A stretch of 64,000 nucleotides of DNA from Chelonoidis abingdonii (Eukaryota > Chordata > Testudines > Testudinidae): contig NC_133769.1 of assembly GCF_003597395.2 (NCBI RefSeq), positions 178,650,690 to 178,714,689 of the forward strand. Reading direction: 5' to 3'. Of the stretch, positions 48,702 to 57,770 are shown in pieces. The translations under genes and the position numbers were made by a program. Each line of letters opens with the position of its first letter. The first letter of the stretch is position 1. Below the pieces are notes generated by a model, which worked only from the letters and a program-made list of their open reading frames with translations, had not been told where the DNA came from and did not search any database.

Positions 48702-49255
48702 GGCAGGAAGGACCTAAATCACAGCCCAGGCCTGTGCACGCTGGAAACGATGTTGCCTCAGTTACTAAAGACTGTGTTCCTCTGAAAGGTGGGAACTATA
48801 TTCCTGAGGATGACAGGGACTGTGTTCCCCCAGACTTTGACAACTGTGTTCCTCCAGACTTTGACAACTGCATCCCGCCAGACGTTGACAGCTATGTTCC
48901 CCCAGACTTTGACAACTGCATCCTGCCAGACTTTGACAACAGTGTTCCCCCAGACTTTGACAACTGCATCCCACCAGATTTTGACAACTGTGTTCCCCCA
49001 GACTTTGACAACTGTGTTCCTCCAGACCTTGACCACTGCATCTCCCCAGACTTTGACAACTATGTTCCTCCAGACTTTGACAACTGCATCCCCCCAGACT
49101 TTGACAACTGTGTTCCCCCAAACTTCGATGACTGTGATCCCCCAGAATATGATGACTGTGGTCCCCCAACCTTCAATGACTCTGGTCCTATAGATGGCAG
49201 GTACTATACTTCTGGGCTCAATAGGGACCATATTCCTCCAGATTTTGGGGATTAA
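48702..49255 (+). CDS. Exon 7: repetitive acidic cytoplasmic tail, last exon (copy 1)
   Basis: The acceptor CTTCAAG precedes the exon, which opens in phase 1 and runs 184 codons to TAA at 49253. After about 40 residues of lead-in (GPKSQPRPVHAGNDV, then two irregular units with DCVPL and NYIPED) come fifteen consecutive 24-bp/8-residue units from 48821 to 49180. The consensus is C-[VI]-P-P-D-F-D-N. Variants place Y (two units, at 48893 and 49061) or S in the first position; the last three units decay to PPNFDD, PPEYDD and PPTFND. Each unit carries two acidic residues, so the tail is strongly acidic, with a cysteine or tyrosine every eighth residue. CD2 also has a proline-rich repeated tail (PPPGH type), but this repeat differs. 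The function is unknown. Confidence 0.7.
48821..49180 (+). repeat. Coding minisatellite, 15 units of 24 bp
   Basis: Units start every 24 bases at TGT/TGC/TAT/AGT and read like TGTGTTCCCCCAGACTTTGA followed by CAAC. No unit contains a frame-changing gap, which argues for selection on the protein. Units 2-5 and 9-12 share the same order of variants (CV, CI, YV, CI), suggesting a later duplication of a seven-unit (168-bp) block. Confidence 0.9.
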
Positions 49256-52200
49256 GTCCCTCTCGACATTGAAGACTAAGCTGAAGATGGAGCTGAATGA
49301 AGGGAGCAAGCCAGGGTTCTACTGCCAGCAGATTGAAACAAAATTTCCGGACACATTTCTGAAGATCTTCACATTAGATTTTACCAGGTCATATGTAGCA
49401 TGTGCCTGTTGATGGTATAACTGTAAAATCTGACTGTTGGATCCACATGTTGTCTCTCATCTGGTGATGGGCCAACCTCCAAATAATGGATTATCCAAAC
49501 TCTGTAATGCTTATCCATTCCTTATCTAAGTTATCCAAACCTCTTGAGTCTGAAGAATTGTACTGGTAAGCTTAAGAGAACCCATCATCTATAGCGCTGT
49601 ACTTTGCAGTCATGGATGTAAACACATAGAAAGGAGCTTTGCTAGTTATATTTCAGCACTTCCAGTTCTGAGCCCAGTTGCATACCAAACACAGAAAATA
49701 ACCAAATACATTTTTTGGAACCTCAAAAAAGGGTTGGTTTTGCTTTTGTTTCTAAAAACAAGGGATGGTTTAGAGATGAGAAGGATTTCCTAGTTTTCTG
49801 GACGTATGTGCTCATCCCCAATCTCGATTCTAGTCTTCTTCTCTGCTTAATCTACAGGTGAATGTGGGAAAAGGGGAATATCAAAGTCAAGATGCCCCAT
49901 CTCAGTGGATCTGATTGCTCCTAGCATGGCATTTTGGGTCAAATAGGCTGTAGTTTAATTTAGTGAAGTTAGAAAGAGGTTTATCTCATGTGTTGGTTTG
50001 TTTATGAACAACGTATCTGGTAATTTATTCTACTAAAGTCACATTAAAAAAGGAAGCTACATTGAACTTGAGCCTGGCTGGAGGCTGAACACAGGGTTAT
50101 TTTGACAAAAAGCCATTGATTCACTAGTGAGTTGTCTGAACTTTAAGCATACTGCGATAATTTACATCCTTAATAATTAGATACTGTATTTCTTGAGCTT
50201 CTTAGAGTGTAATAACACCTCTGTTAAAAGTGTGTAATTTTTATTATAATAAAGCTTTTCACTTCTATTTTGTAGTGTGGGGCGTATGTGCCAGCTATTG
50301 AAGTGTTAATTTGTTTTTAACATGGCAACAGAAGCAATGTCATGCTTTTTGGGTAAGACCAGCCAGTGAACATTTGTTCTGATGGCGTAATATGTCTAAC
50401 TTGTGTTTCATTGGTTCATTGTGCTGTCACTAGCCTTCCTTCTAGAGAACTAAGGGGTTGGATTCTGTGGAAGCTCAGAGAAGATTCTCTCTAACACACA
50501 CAGTTCTAATAAATTCTTACTAAACTCAATTGCTACTTTTCTAACTCACCTCCAAACTCTGAAATTCTGTTGCTACAACCAGGGTATAGAATGTTTTATT
50601 GCTAAGGAGGCCAAACTACTTTGGCATGGGTTAAACGCACAATTTCATGAGGCGCTCATTCTCAGCAACCAGTAATTTTATCTGTATTTTCAGTTGATTC
50701 AGAGTATGACTGACTTAATATCTGAGCTCCCTTTCCTCAGAGTCATGTCCTGTAAAAAATACCTTTGAGATAATTCATCACCCAAATTTCACAATTCTCC
50801 AAAACAGATTAAGAACCAGGATCTGGTATGGGGAGAATGGGAAATTATCTTTACTAAAGAACTAACACCTCAGAACAAATCAGTCATCTTCAAACTTGTT
50901 GAATAAATACTTCCTAAATATTGTACAGCTGTGCACATTGATTTTTAGTTTATGGTTTAGCTCATGCTTTAGTCAATTTCTGATAAACAGCCTGTGTAAC
51001 GCATGATAATTGTTGAAGCGTCGACTCACTAACACTTTCCACACAACATATATCCTGGAATTGCCCCCATCTGGAGAATCTGAAAGGCCATTCAGAAAGC
51101 TCTCTGTGAAATCTGAGGAGAGGAGATGACTCCTGAACTATAGCTGGTTTTGTTGGATTTAATGATCCAGCACTGCCTGGAATTAGATTGCCACTCAGTC
51201 TGAATATAATCTCAGTAGGAAATGCAAAAACATGTTTCCCTGAACAGTGGAAGGAAGAAAGCCATGATGTTTGAAGACCAGCTAGGAGATGGCACAGCAT
51301 CACATATCTGAAGGAAAAGTGTATGGAAGCAGGTTGATTATTTTTGCTCTCTGGCATCCGTTCTCCCAGGCTCGGGGAGGAGACATGACCGACAATCTTC
51401 TTGGTATAATTACAATAGTATAAATAATTTGAAAGAGAACCTGTCAACATTTAATATGTGTCACACTTGTGTTTATCCAAAATGGCTGTCATGATTGCTT
51501 CTGGAGTGCTGCTATTGTCTGTAGGTCACAAGACTGGTGTGCTAAAGTAACTATATGCAGACTTGCCTAGTGTCAGGCGTCACACGTGAGATTATGCAGT
51601 AGCCCCTCACACATTTCCTTAGCCAGACTGAATCCTACCTATTTGGCTGAGCTGCAGGAGTGGCCTGCAATTCGCCAGAGGCTGTTGTGTCACCAGCTGA
51701 GCAGCCACGTGACCTCTGCCTCCGTGTCCATCATGCTGGATCTCAGAGGGAGAGTCTCACTGGGAGCAGCAGGCAAGCAGAAGGGTGGTGGGGAGAGAAG
51801 GTGAAGGAAGCTGGTATTGGTCGCAGTCTTTCCCAGGTAGTCCCACCCACTGACAGATCTCAGCTTCCACCCAGCTCCCTCATCCAACTAGCTTCATCTT
51901 CCACCAGACACCCAAACCCAGCTCCCACAAAGTCACCCTGGCCACACTCATTTTCATACCTCCCAACAGTTCTGGGTTTCGTAGGACTGTCCTGCTTTCC
52001 CCCCACCCCTCCCATCCTGGTTGTAACAGGACATTTCCCAGGTTCAGTGTCACCCACAGCTAACCACACGAAATGCACAGTGCATGCCATTGGCAGAGGT
52101 GGCTGCAGGGGAGCTTAGGGATGAGAACTGACAGTGAACTCGGGGGCACCAGGCTGAAGGGCAGGGGCTGAGTGTGGGGTGGGCAAGGTGCTGGGGCTAT

Positions 52201-52690
52201 CATGACTGGGATGTAGGTGGACTGGCCTAGAGGGTAGGACAGGAGTCAGGAGCCAGGATCAAGGCAGGAGTTGTTGCAAGAGTCACAAACTAAGAGTCAA
52301 GAATCGGAAGTCTAGTCAGAGATTGTAGACAGAGTCAAAGATCAGGAATCAAGCCAATGGTCAGAGCCGGAATCCAAAGCAGGGTGTGCTCTAGCAGCCG
52401 GTGGGGTACACTGGGTTGCACAGACAGCTTCCTGGAACATCCTCTATGCTGCGCCTGACCCTATCAGAGGTCCTGGGCTGTGTGTGTTGCCAATTTGGTC
52501 TTCTATGGTTGTCACTTCCTGTGGTGCTCCATCTCTCAGTGCATGGATTGCAGCTCTGCCACAGCCACAGTGTGGTGGTGGTGAGGAAGTGTTGATCACC
52601 TGTAACCCTGCAGACTTGCGTTCTAGTTCTCCACTTCCTTACAGCGGGGATGACTCAACAGGATTGGAAGTGACCAGCTCCCCTCTCACT
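49256..52690. other. 3' UTR and intergenic sequence downstream of copy 1
   Basis: The segment 51460-51550 (TTTATCCAAAATGGCTG, TTGTCTGTAGGTCACAAGA) is shared with copy 2 at 60310-60590 and marks the duplicated unit's right side. A 162-residue minus-strand frame at 50962-51450 has no domain I recognise. At 52200-52400 there are imperfect tandem phrases of the type AGTCAGGAGCCAGGATCA. Confidence 0.5.
50248..50253 (+). terminator. Candidate polyadenylation signal for the long form
   Basis: AATAAA lies about 1 kb after the exon 7 stop and is followed within 40 bases by a GT-rich stretch (TTTTGTAGTGTGGGGCGTATGTG), as expected for cleavage and polyadenylation. The 3' UTR would be 49256 to about 50275. 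Another AATAAA is at 50903. Confidence 0.45.
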
Positions 52691-54050
52691 TTAGAGACCT
52701 GAAATGTTGGGAGGTATGCAAGTTAAGAGGATGCTGGAGCTGGGAATCATTGAAGAGTCCCATAGATCAGTGGTCAAGCCCAATTGTTCTGGTGCCTAAG
52801 CTCGATGGTACCACAAGATTCTCCAATGACTTCTGAAAATTAAATGAGGTATCTCAGTTCAATACCTGCCTCAGATAAATAAGCTAAATTCTAATTGGGA
52901 AAAACATAATTCTTGTCTACCCTCGACCTGACCAAAGGTTATTGGCAAATCCCTCTGGCAAAAAAAGGCAAAGACAAGTCTGCCTTTTCCACACCAGGAG
53001 TCTTAACCAGTATACCATCCTCTCTTCTGGATTATATGGGGCTCCAGCAACTTTCCAGCGATTCGTGGAAAGCTATTATCTCCACACACCAAGTATTACC
53101 TGGATGATGTGGTCATACACAGCCAAGACTGAGGGATGCACCTGGAAAAGATAGATGTAATACTGGATACCCTGAGGAAAGCAGGTCTCACCGCTAATCT
53201 ATCCAAATGTACAATAAGGGTAGTGGAAGCCAAATACCTTGGGTACATTGTGGGGTGAGGTGCAATGAAACCCCAATTGAACAATCTGGAGCAATACAAA
53301 ATTGGCCTTGACCAATCCAGAAGAAACAAGGCAGAGCATTTCTGAAGGTAGTGGGGTATTATAGGTGATTAATTCCCCACTTCACATACCCTTTGATGTA
53401 CCTGATAAAGGCCCGGGGCCCAAACATAGTGAACTGGATCAGTGTGGCTGCAGAAACTTTTGCAGATCTGAGGCCAGCCTTCTGCAGTAATCAGTGCTAG
53501 TACGTGCTGACGATGAGAAAGAATTCATATTCCAAATAGATGCCTCCAAGTTAGGGTTGGGAGCTGTACTTTCTCAAACGGTAGGAGAGGAAGAACTCCC
53601 AGTCTTGTACCTTAGCAGGAAATTCCTTCCCAGAGAATACAAGTACACTGTGGTGGAGAAGGAATGCTGTACAGTAAAATGGGCCACAATAACCCTCCGG
53701 CACTACCTGCTCTGATGGCGGTTTACCCTCATTACAGACCATAGACCCTCTGAAGTGGATACATCAGGACAAAGAAAAAAATGCAAGGCTAACAAGGTGG
53801 TTCCTGTCATTACAATGCTTCCACTTCAGAGTGCAACAGAGGGTAGGAATCAGTTATGTCAATGCTGATGGTCTGTCAAAGGTACACCGTTTCTCTGCCC
53901 AAGTAGTCCAAACCCATAGTGTTGGGGGAAAGGAGGACTGGGATGTGACAAAGTCAGACTGGACAGCTGTAAGAATGGAAGAAGGCAGCCCTAGAATGGT
54001 AAAGGCCCTTTTCCCCATGGGCTGAAAAGAGTTTACCTCAGGTCAACTAG
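52691..54050 (+). pseudogene. Ty3/gypsy retrotransposon pol remnant (RT-RNase H)
   Basis: Frames shift repeatedly. RT text: LTKGYWQIPL at about 52930, followed by a degraded F-S-T-P-G motif. The YLDDVVIHS catalytic region is present but frameshifted near 53100. RNase H: FQIDASKLGLGAVLSQ at about 53530, LPVLYLSRKFLPREYKYT, a Y-T-V-V-E-K-E-C motif and LITDHRP. These are classic Ty3/gypsy signatures. It is inactive. It sits between copies 1 and 2 of the Ig locus. Confidence 0.85.
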
Positions 54051-54480
54051 GGACAACTAAGTCCTAGTTAAGGATTGCCTGAGACCTTTAAAAACCCCTC
54101 CTCTGGTGAGAGTGAAAGAGGTGAGACAAGCTGCAGCAGGGCTTGTGGCAACAGACAGAAAAGCCTTCTCGAGGGTGGAAGGCTGCTCTCCTCCTGATAG
54201 GGGAAGCAACTAAGCTAATTGCCTGTTTGGGGAAGGACTGACATCCTGGGGTCTGCATAACAAGGAAACACAGCAGAGAGTGGCCAGGAAAAGGTAGTCT
54301 TTTTTGTGTGACCTGTTATGAATTTGTTTCTTTGGTTTGGCTGAAGGATACTCCTTGGGCCTACTCTGACGCCAACCTTCTAAATACTGAAAAATAAAAC
54401 CTGAATGAGGAATAAAGACTCTCCCGTGTGGGACTGATTTACTCCGGGCCCCTGCACTGCCCGAGGGCGAAATGCTGAGC
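54051..54480 (+). repeat. Possible LTR of the gypsy-like element
   Basis: Directly after the pol remnant, with CTTTAAAAACCCC as a possible promoter box and GAGGAATAAAGACTCTCCCG as a poly-A signal region near 54407. I could not find a second copy in the window. Confidence 0.35.
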
Positions 54481-54639
54481 CCAGTAAGGCAAAGGAGGTG
54501 CCTTGCCCCTTCCTCTGTAATTCTCAGATCCTTCTGTGCAGTACTTCTTCGTTGGTGGTCATTTCCCACTTTGTATTTGTGCAATTGATTGTTCCTCCCT
54601 AAGGAATGTATGTTTGTATAGGAAGAGAATGCCTGATAT

Positions 54640-54985
54640 GCTGCACAATTTGGAGGGGGAGTAATGTGAACACCACACGACTGCTAGTTATCTTTTTCTC
54701 CAAAACCACACAACCAGCCCTTTTTCAGCTTTGACTATTGAGTATTGCTCTAGCACATTCGCATATTAGGGATCTGAAAAGCCTGATTTTGCTGTGAGGT
54801 GGCTCATACAGGGCTCACTTCCTACTGCTGCAGCAGTGATGTGGAAATAAAAAAGTTTATTAGCATTCTCTTGCCTGATAGATTTGGATGCTGTTTGATA
54901 TAGTGGTCAAAGGTGTAACGTGTCTGATTCATTAGATCCATTGTCGCTTTGTGAGTTTGAGTCAGTAAGGCTAGTAAGAAAATAA
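54640..54985 (+). promoter_or_regulatory. Upstream region of copy 2, conserved among copies
   Basis: Similar in order to 61400-61690 upstream of copy 3 (CATATTAGGGATCTGAAAA against TACATTAGGGATATGAAAAA; AAGTTTATTAG; GAGTCA) and partly to 28140-28360 of copy 1 (CTGCTGCAGCAG). Shared 5' flank suggests a retained promoter region, but copy 2's first exon is gone: the similarity ends at about 54985, where inserted sequence begins. Confidence 0.5.
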
Positions 54986-55440
54986 TTATACAGCCTTGTT
55001 GCTAACTCCTGACATGAGGGTCGCTGTTGCCCTCACCAAGACCCCGTTAGCTTGCCTGCTGGGGCCGGGGAAGAGGCGTCTATCCTGCAGCCCCAGAGCT
55101 CCTGCAGCAGGCACAGGCATCTCCCCCCACCTCCTCACCCCACCCAGGTGCTCCTGCAGGGACAGAGCACTAGGGGGAGTCCTCTCTCTCCACAGTAGCC
55201 TTGGAGCAGCCTCCTACACCCCAAGCCTCTCATCCCTGGCCCCACCCCAGAACCCACACCCCTAAGCCGGAGCCTTCACAGCCTGCACAAGAATCCAGCG
55301 GCCCCACCCCCACCACATGAATTTTGTTATGTGCACCAATATGGAGGTGATGTGTCACACATCACCTCCATATTGGTGCACATAACAAAATTAATTCCAC
55401 ACATGGGTGGGAAAAATGAGAGAGAACACTGTCCAGCACC
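54986..55440. mobile_element. Inserted TIR-type repeat replacing exon 1 and intron 1 of copy 2
   Basis: GC-rich text (CTCCTGCAGCAGGCACAGG, CCCCACCC) followed by a near-perfect palindrome (55320-55392) and ending GAGAGAACACTG. I interpret it as one or more DNA-transposon copies. Copy 1 and copy 3 have their signal exon and intron 1 at this position. Confidence 0.5.
55320..55392. repeat. 73-bp perfect palindrome (36-bp arms, 1-nt centre)
   Basis: The left arm 55320-55355 and the right arm 55357-55392 are exact reverse complements around the single base C at 55356. Each arm contains TATGTGCACCAATATGGAGG or its complement. Confidence 0.95.
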
Positions 55441-55450
55441 CCGTTCCCAG

Positions 55451-55884
55451 TGCACAATGATGTGATAAATATAACTGGAGCCCTGGATGGTTCTGTTACT
55501 CTTAGGGTGAGCAGATGTCCTGATTTTATAGGGACAGTCCTGATTATTGGGTCTTTTTCTTATATAGGCTCCTGTGACCCCCACAACCTGTCCTGATTTT
55601 TCACACTTGCTGTCTGGTCACCCTAGTTACTCTTCACCTGGAGGGTGCAGACACAAGACACCTCATTAATATCACCTGGAAAAAGGGAAACATCTTGTTA
55701 GGTAACCAGAGAGTTCAAACTACTGAATGCTGCAAGAATGAATGTAACAACAAGTTTCAAATCTTTTCTGCTAGAATCTTATGTCTGTATAATATGGAGA
55801 AAAAGGATGAGGAACACTATGCAGTGAATATGTATCACAGTTCAGGAAATCTCTACCAAGGAAATTTTGAACTACACTTACAAT
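55451..55884 (+). pseudogene. V-like Ig exon of copy 2, broken by a MITE
   Basis: The acceptor TTCCCAG at 55444-55450 and a GTAGGT donor-like site after 55884 mark the exon. Left part: HNDVINITGALDGSVT. Right part: INITWKKGN, then KKDEEHYAVNMYHSSGN, the same fold and the same disulfide-less pattern as D1 of copies 1 and 3. A 123-bp element plus its 8-bp duplication (131 bp, not a multiple of 3) splits the B-strand region and shifts the frame. Without it the exon would be 303 bp. The remaining domain has extra cysteines (ECCKNEC). There is also no signal exon, so I call it a pseudogene. Confidence 0.85.
55495..55633 (+). mobile_element. 123-bp MITE inside the copy 2 V exon
   Basis: GTTACTCT is present at 55495-55502 and 55626-55633. 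The element 55503-55625 has ends TAGGGTGAGCAGA and TCTGGTCACCCTA, inverted with one mismatch. It is the same family as 37574-37697. Confidence 0.92.
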
Positions 55885-56544
55885 GTAGGTGTTAATGGAT
55901 GATCTTAATATCTTGCTCTCTAAGGTTTGGTGGGACAGAACCACATATGTTTATTATAGAATGTTGTGGTGAGTTTTCCATTTATTATCATAGTCTCCTT
56001 GCTTAATTTTTGGTAGTTTTGAGTTTCGTTACTTGTAGGGTTCTGAGATGCACCATTATTATTGTTATACAGAATAACCACAAATAGTTTTTTTTAACAC
56101 TCTTTTGAAATTTCCAACCCATTCTATGAAAATACATTAATTTTGTTTTGTTCTTTAGTTGAGTTTTGAATAGGTGACATTAAGAATGTAACATATTTTC
56201 AAATAGTCAAGTAAAGCTTCTGCAAATTTATGTTGAAAATTCAACAATCTGACTGTTAGTTTCCCACAACCACCTTTTATGTTTCAGTTAAGATGAAAAT
56301 GTCCCACTTCTGTTTAAAGGAGGAGAGGTCAGGTGAAAAATATAAGATTGTTCTCAATTACACAATGTATAGATGGACAGACAGATGGTTAGGTAAATGA
56401 GAGATGTTATTGATTTAGTATTAAAGCTGTTGTCCATTATAAGCCAAATTTTGTCACACACAATCTGGTTTCTCACAACTAATTAATATGCTTGAAGTTT
56501 CATATGGGTGATTTTATTACCAGGTAGGAACAAATAATGTAGGC
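55885..56544. other. Intron 2 remnant of copy 2
   Basis: Alignable by eye to intron 2 of copy 1: ATTTATGTTGAAAATTCAA at about 56226 against 30295, and TCATATGGGTGATTTTAT at 56501 against 30879. The block at 30320-30655 of copy 1 has no counterpart here. Confidence 0.55.
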
Positions 56545-57235
56545 CATTGTCGCGGGGTGGTTACCTGCTCCAGCCCTGACAGGATTAAAACCAGCCCTGG
56601 GAGAGGGCTGGGAGAACAGCCCAGGCTGAGCAGGAAGCAGGCTCAGCTGGGACCACGCCCCAATTAGGGCCCAGCTAGCCCTATAAAGGCTTGAGCCAAG
56701 AGCTCAAGCAAACAGTCTTCCTCTGCTTGTAGAGGAAGCTGCAGGGACCCAAGCAAGACACCTAGATTAGGAGCAGGGCTGGGGAAGGTCAGAGGAGCTG
56801 GGAGCTCTGGCCTGGAATGCCCCAGGCTGCAGGCCCGTCTATAGGCTGAATAGGTGCAGGGTTGCCATTGGCAGCAGGTCCAAACCCCTTTGCCTGTGAT
56901 GAGTGGCTGATGCTGCGGTCTGCCCCAGTGAACGGGGGCTAGATGGAGACTGGGCAGTAACCAAGACTGAGGTGAAGTGGGGAAAGTGGGTGGGGATTCC
57001 CCTGGGAGGAGGAAAGCCCCAGACTGGGGGGGTAGTGCCAGGGGGAAACACCCCAGATAACAGGGCACCCAGTCTGGGAGGGACATGGGGGGCCAAGTGA
57101 TAATGGGACACTGGCCTGCAGAGGGCACTCCAATGGCTGGAGGGCGAATTCCTGGAGATGATCAGCAGGAGGTACTGCCGGGTGAGTCTGCACTTGATTA
57201 CTTACAGGATCGAGACTCTACCCTGGGAATCAGTG
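56545..57235 (+). repeat. LTR-like block in copy 2
   Basis: It starts near GTCGCGGGGTGG and contains a TATA-like box (GCCCTATAAAGGCTTGAGCC at about 56680) followed by CAAACAGTCTTCCTCTGC. This is the architecture of a retroviral or gypsy LTR leader. It replaces the region where copy 1 has D2, D3 and the transmembrane exon. The superfamily is uncertain. Confidence 0.45.
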
Positions 57236-57391
57236 ACTCAAAAAGATTTGGGGGTCATGGTAGATAATCAGCTCAACATGAGCGCCCACTGAGATGCGAT
57301 GGCTAAAAGGGCCAATATAATCATTGGATGCATAAATAGGGGAAGTGTGATTAGCAGTATAGTGGTTATTTTGCCTCCATATTTGGCACTG
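57236..57391 (+). mobile_element. CR1 fragment
   Basis: The text AAAAGATTTGGGGGTCATGG and TCATTGGATGCATAAATAGG matches the C-terminal part of CR1 RT, as at 5115-5250. It is cut on the right by a TIR element. Confidence 0.75.
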
Positions 57392-57636
57392 GTGTGACCA
57401 GGGGCGACTCCAGGCACCAGCGAAGGAAGCAGGCACCTGGGGCGGCCAATAGAAAGGGATAGCACTCCATCCATTATTGGGGCAGCATGTCTGGGTCTGC
57501 GGCAGCAGTTTGGCAACAGGTCCTTCAGTCCCTCTCTCCCTCTTCGGCGGCAATTCAATTGGGGTATTTCTGTTTTTTTTTCCTTTCTTCGCCGCTTGGG
57601 GTGTCAAAAAAGCTGGAGCCAGCCCTGGGTGTGACC
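57392..57636. mobile_element. 229-bp TIR element with perfect TSD
   Basis: GTGTGACC flanks it (57392-57399 and 57629-57636). The ends AGGGGCGACTCCAGGCACC and GCTGGAGCCAGCCCTG are imperfectly inverted. It lies only about 15 bases upstream of the acceptor of the copy 2 tail exon. Confidence 0.85.
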
Positions 57637-57651
57637 ATTGCTGTTATACAG

Positions 57652-57770
57652 GTTTGAAGTTCAAGAGTTACAACGAGGGCCTTGTGGAATGTGGGGAGGG
57701 AGACATGAGCAGCCCTGACCAAGGCGAGTATCCTGGCTGCCTGAGAATGGTTCTAGGACCAGGAGGCTAA
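57652..57770 (+). pseudogene. Short-tail exon of copy 2 (orphan)
   Basis: The acceptor GTTATACAG precedes the exon, which starts in phase 1 and ends at TAA 57768-57770. It is the counterpart of 41314-41465: it shares YNE, VECGEGD, SSPDQGEYPG and MVLGPGG, but is 33 bp (11 codons) shorter at its 5' side. Because copy 2 has no transmembrane exon that I can find, it is probably not used. Confidence 0.65.

Larger units (their letters stand above)
28501..49255 (+). other. Gene model: CD2-like receptor with three V-like Ig domains and a repetitive acidic tail (copy 1)
   Basis: Proposed exons: 28501-28555, 29446-29724, 31451-31753, 33796-34101, 39348-39479, 45169-45327 and 48702-49255. Every junction is AG/GT and phase 1, and the total of 1788 nt gives 595 codons plus a stop. 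A shorter form ending in exon 41314-41465 would be 408 residues. The predicted product is a type I membrane protein: signal peptide, three Ig V-like domains without the canonical disulfide, one membrane helix and a cytoplasmic tail. Such disulfide-less domains are known as the ligand-binding domain 1 of CD2, CD58 and CD48, which work in contact between leukocytes. The missing C2 domain and the tail sequence are unlike those proteins. The domain family is well supported; the exon chain and the function are inference. Confidence 0.7.

Noticed and set aside
28501..49255. Assignment to a SLAM-family receptor
   Set aside because: I found no T-x-Y-x-x-[VI] switch motif in any tail exon and no C2 domain; the resemblance is to CD2/CD58-type domain 1 only, so no gene symbol is given.
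48758..49309. Long minus-strand frame (183 residues) and other frames opposite the tail repeat
   Set aside because: A 24-bp repeat without stops is open in several frames. The plus-strand frame has the acceptor, matching phase and a sensible lead-in; the others are shadows.
50962..51450. 162-residue minus-strand frame
   Set aside because: No domain, no start context, and downstream sequence corresponds to non-coding flank of copy 2.
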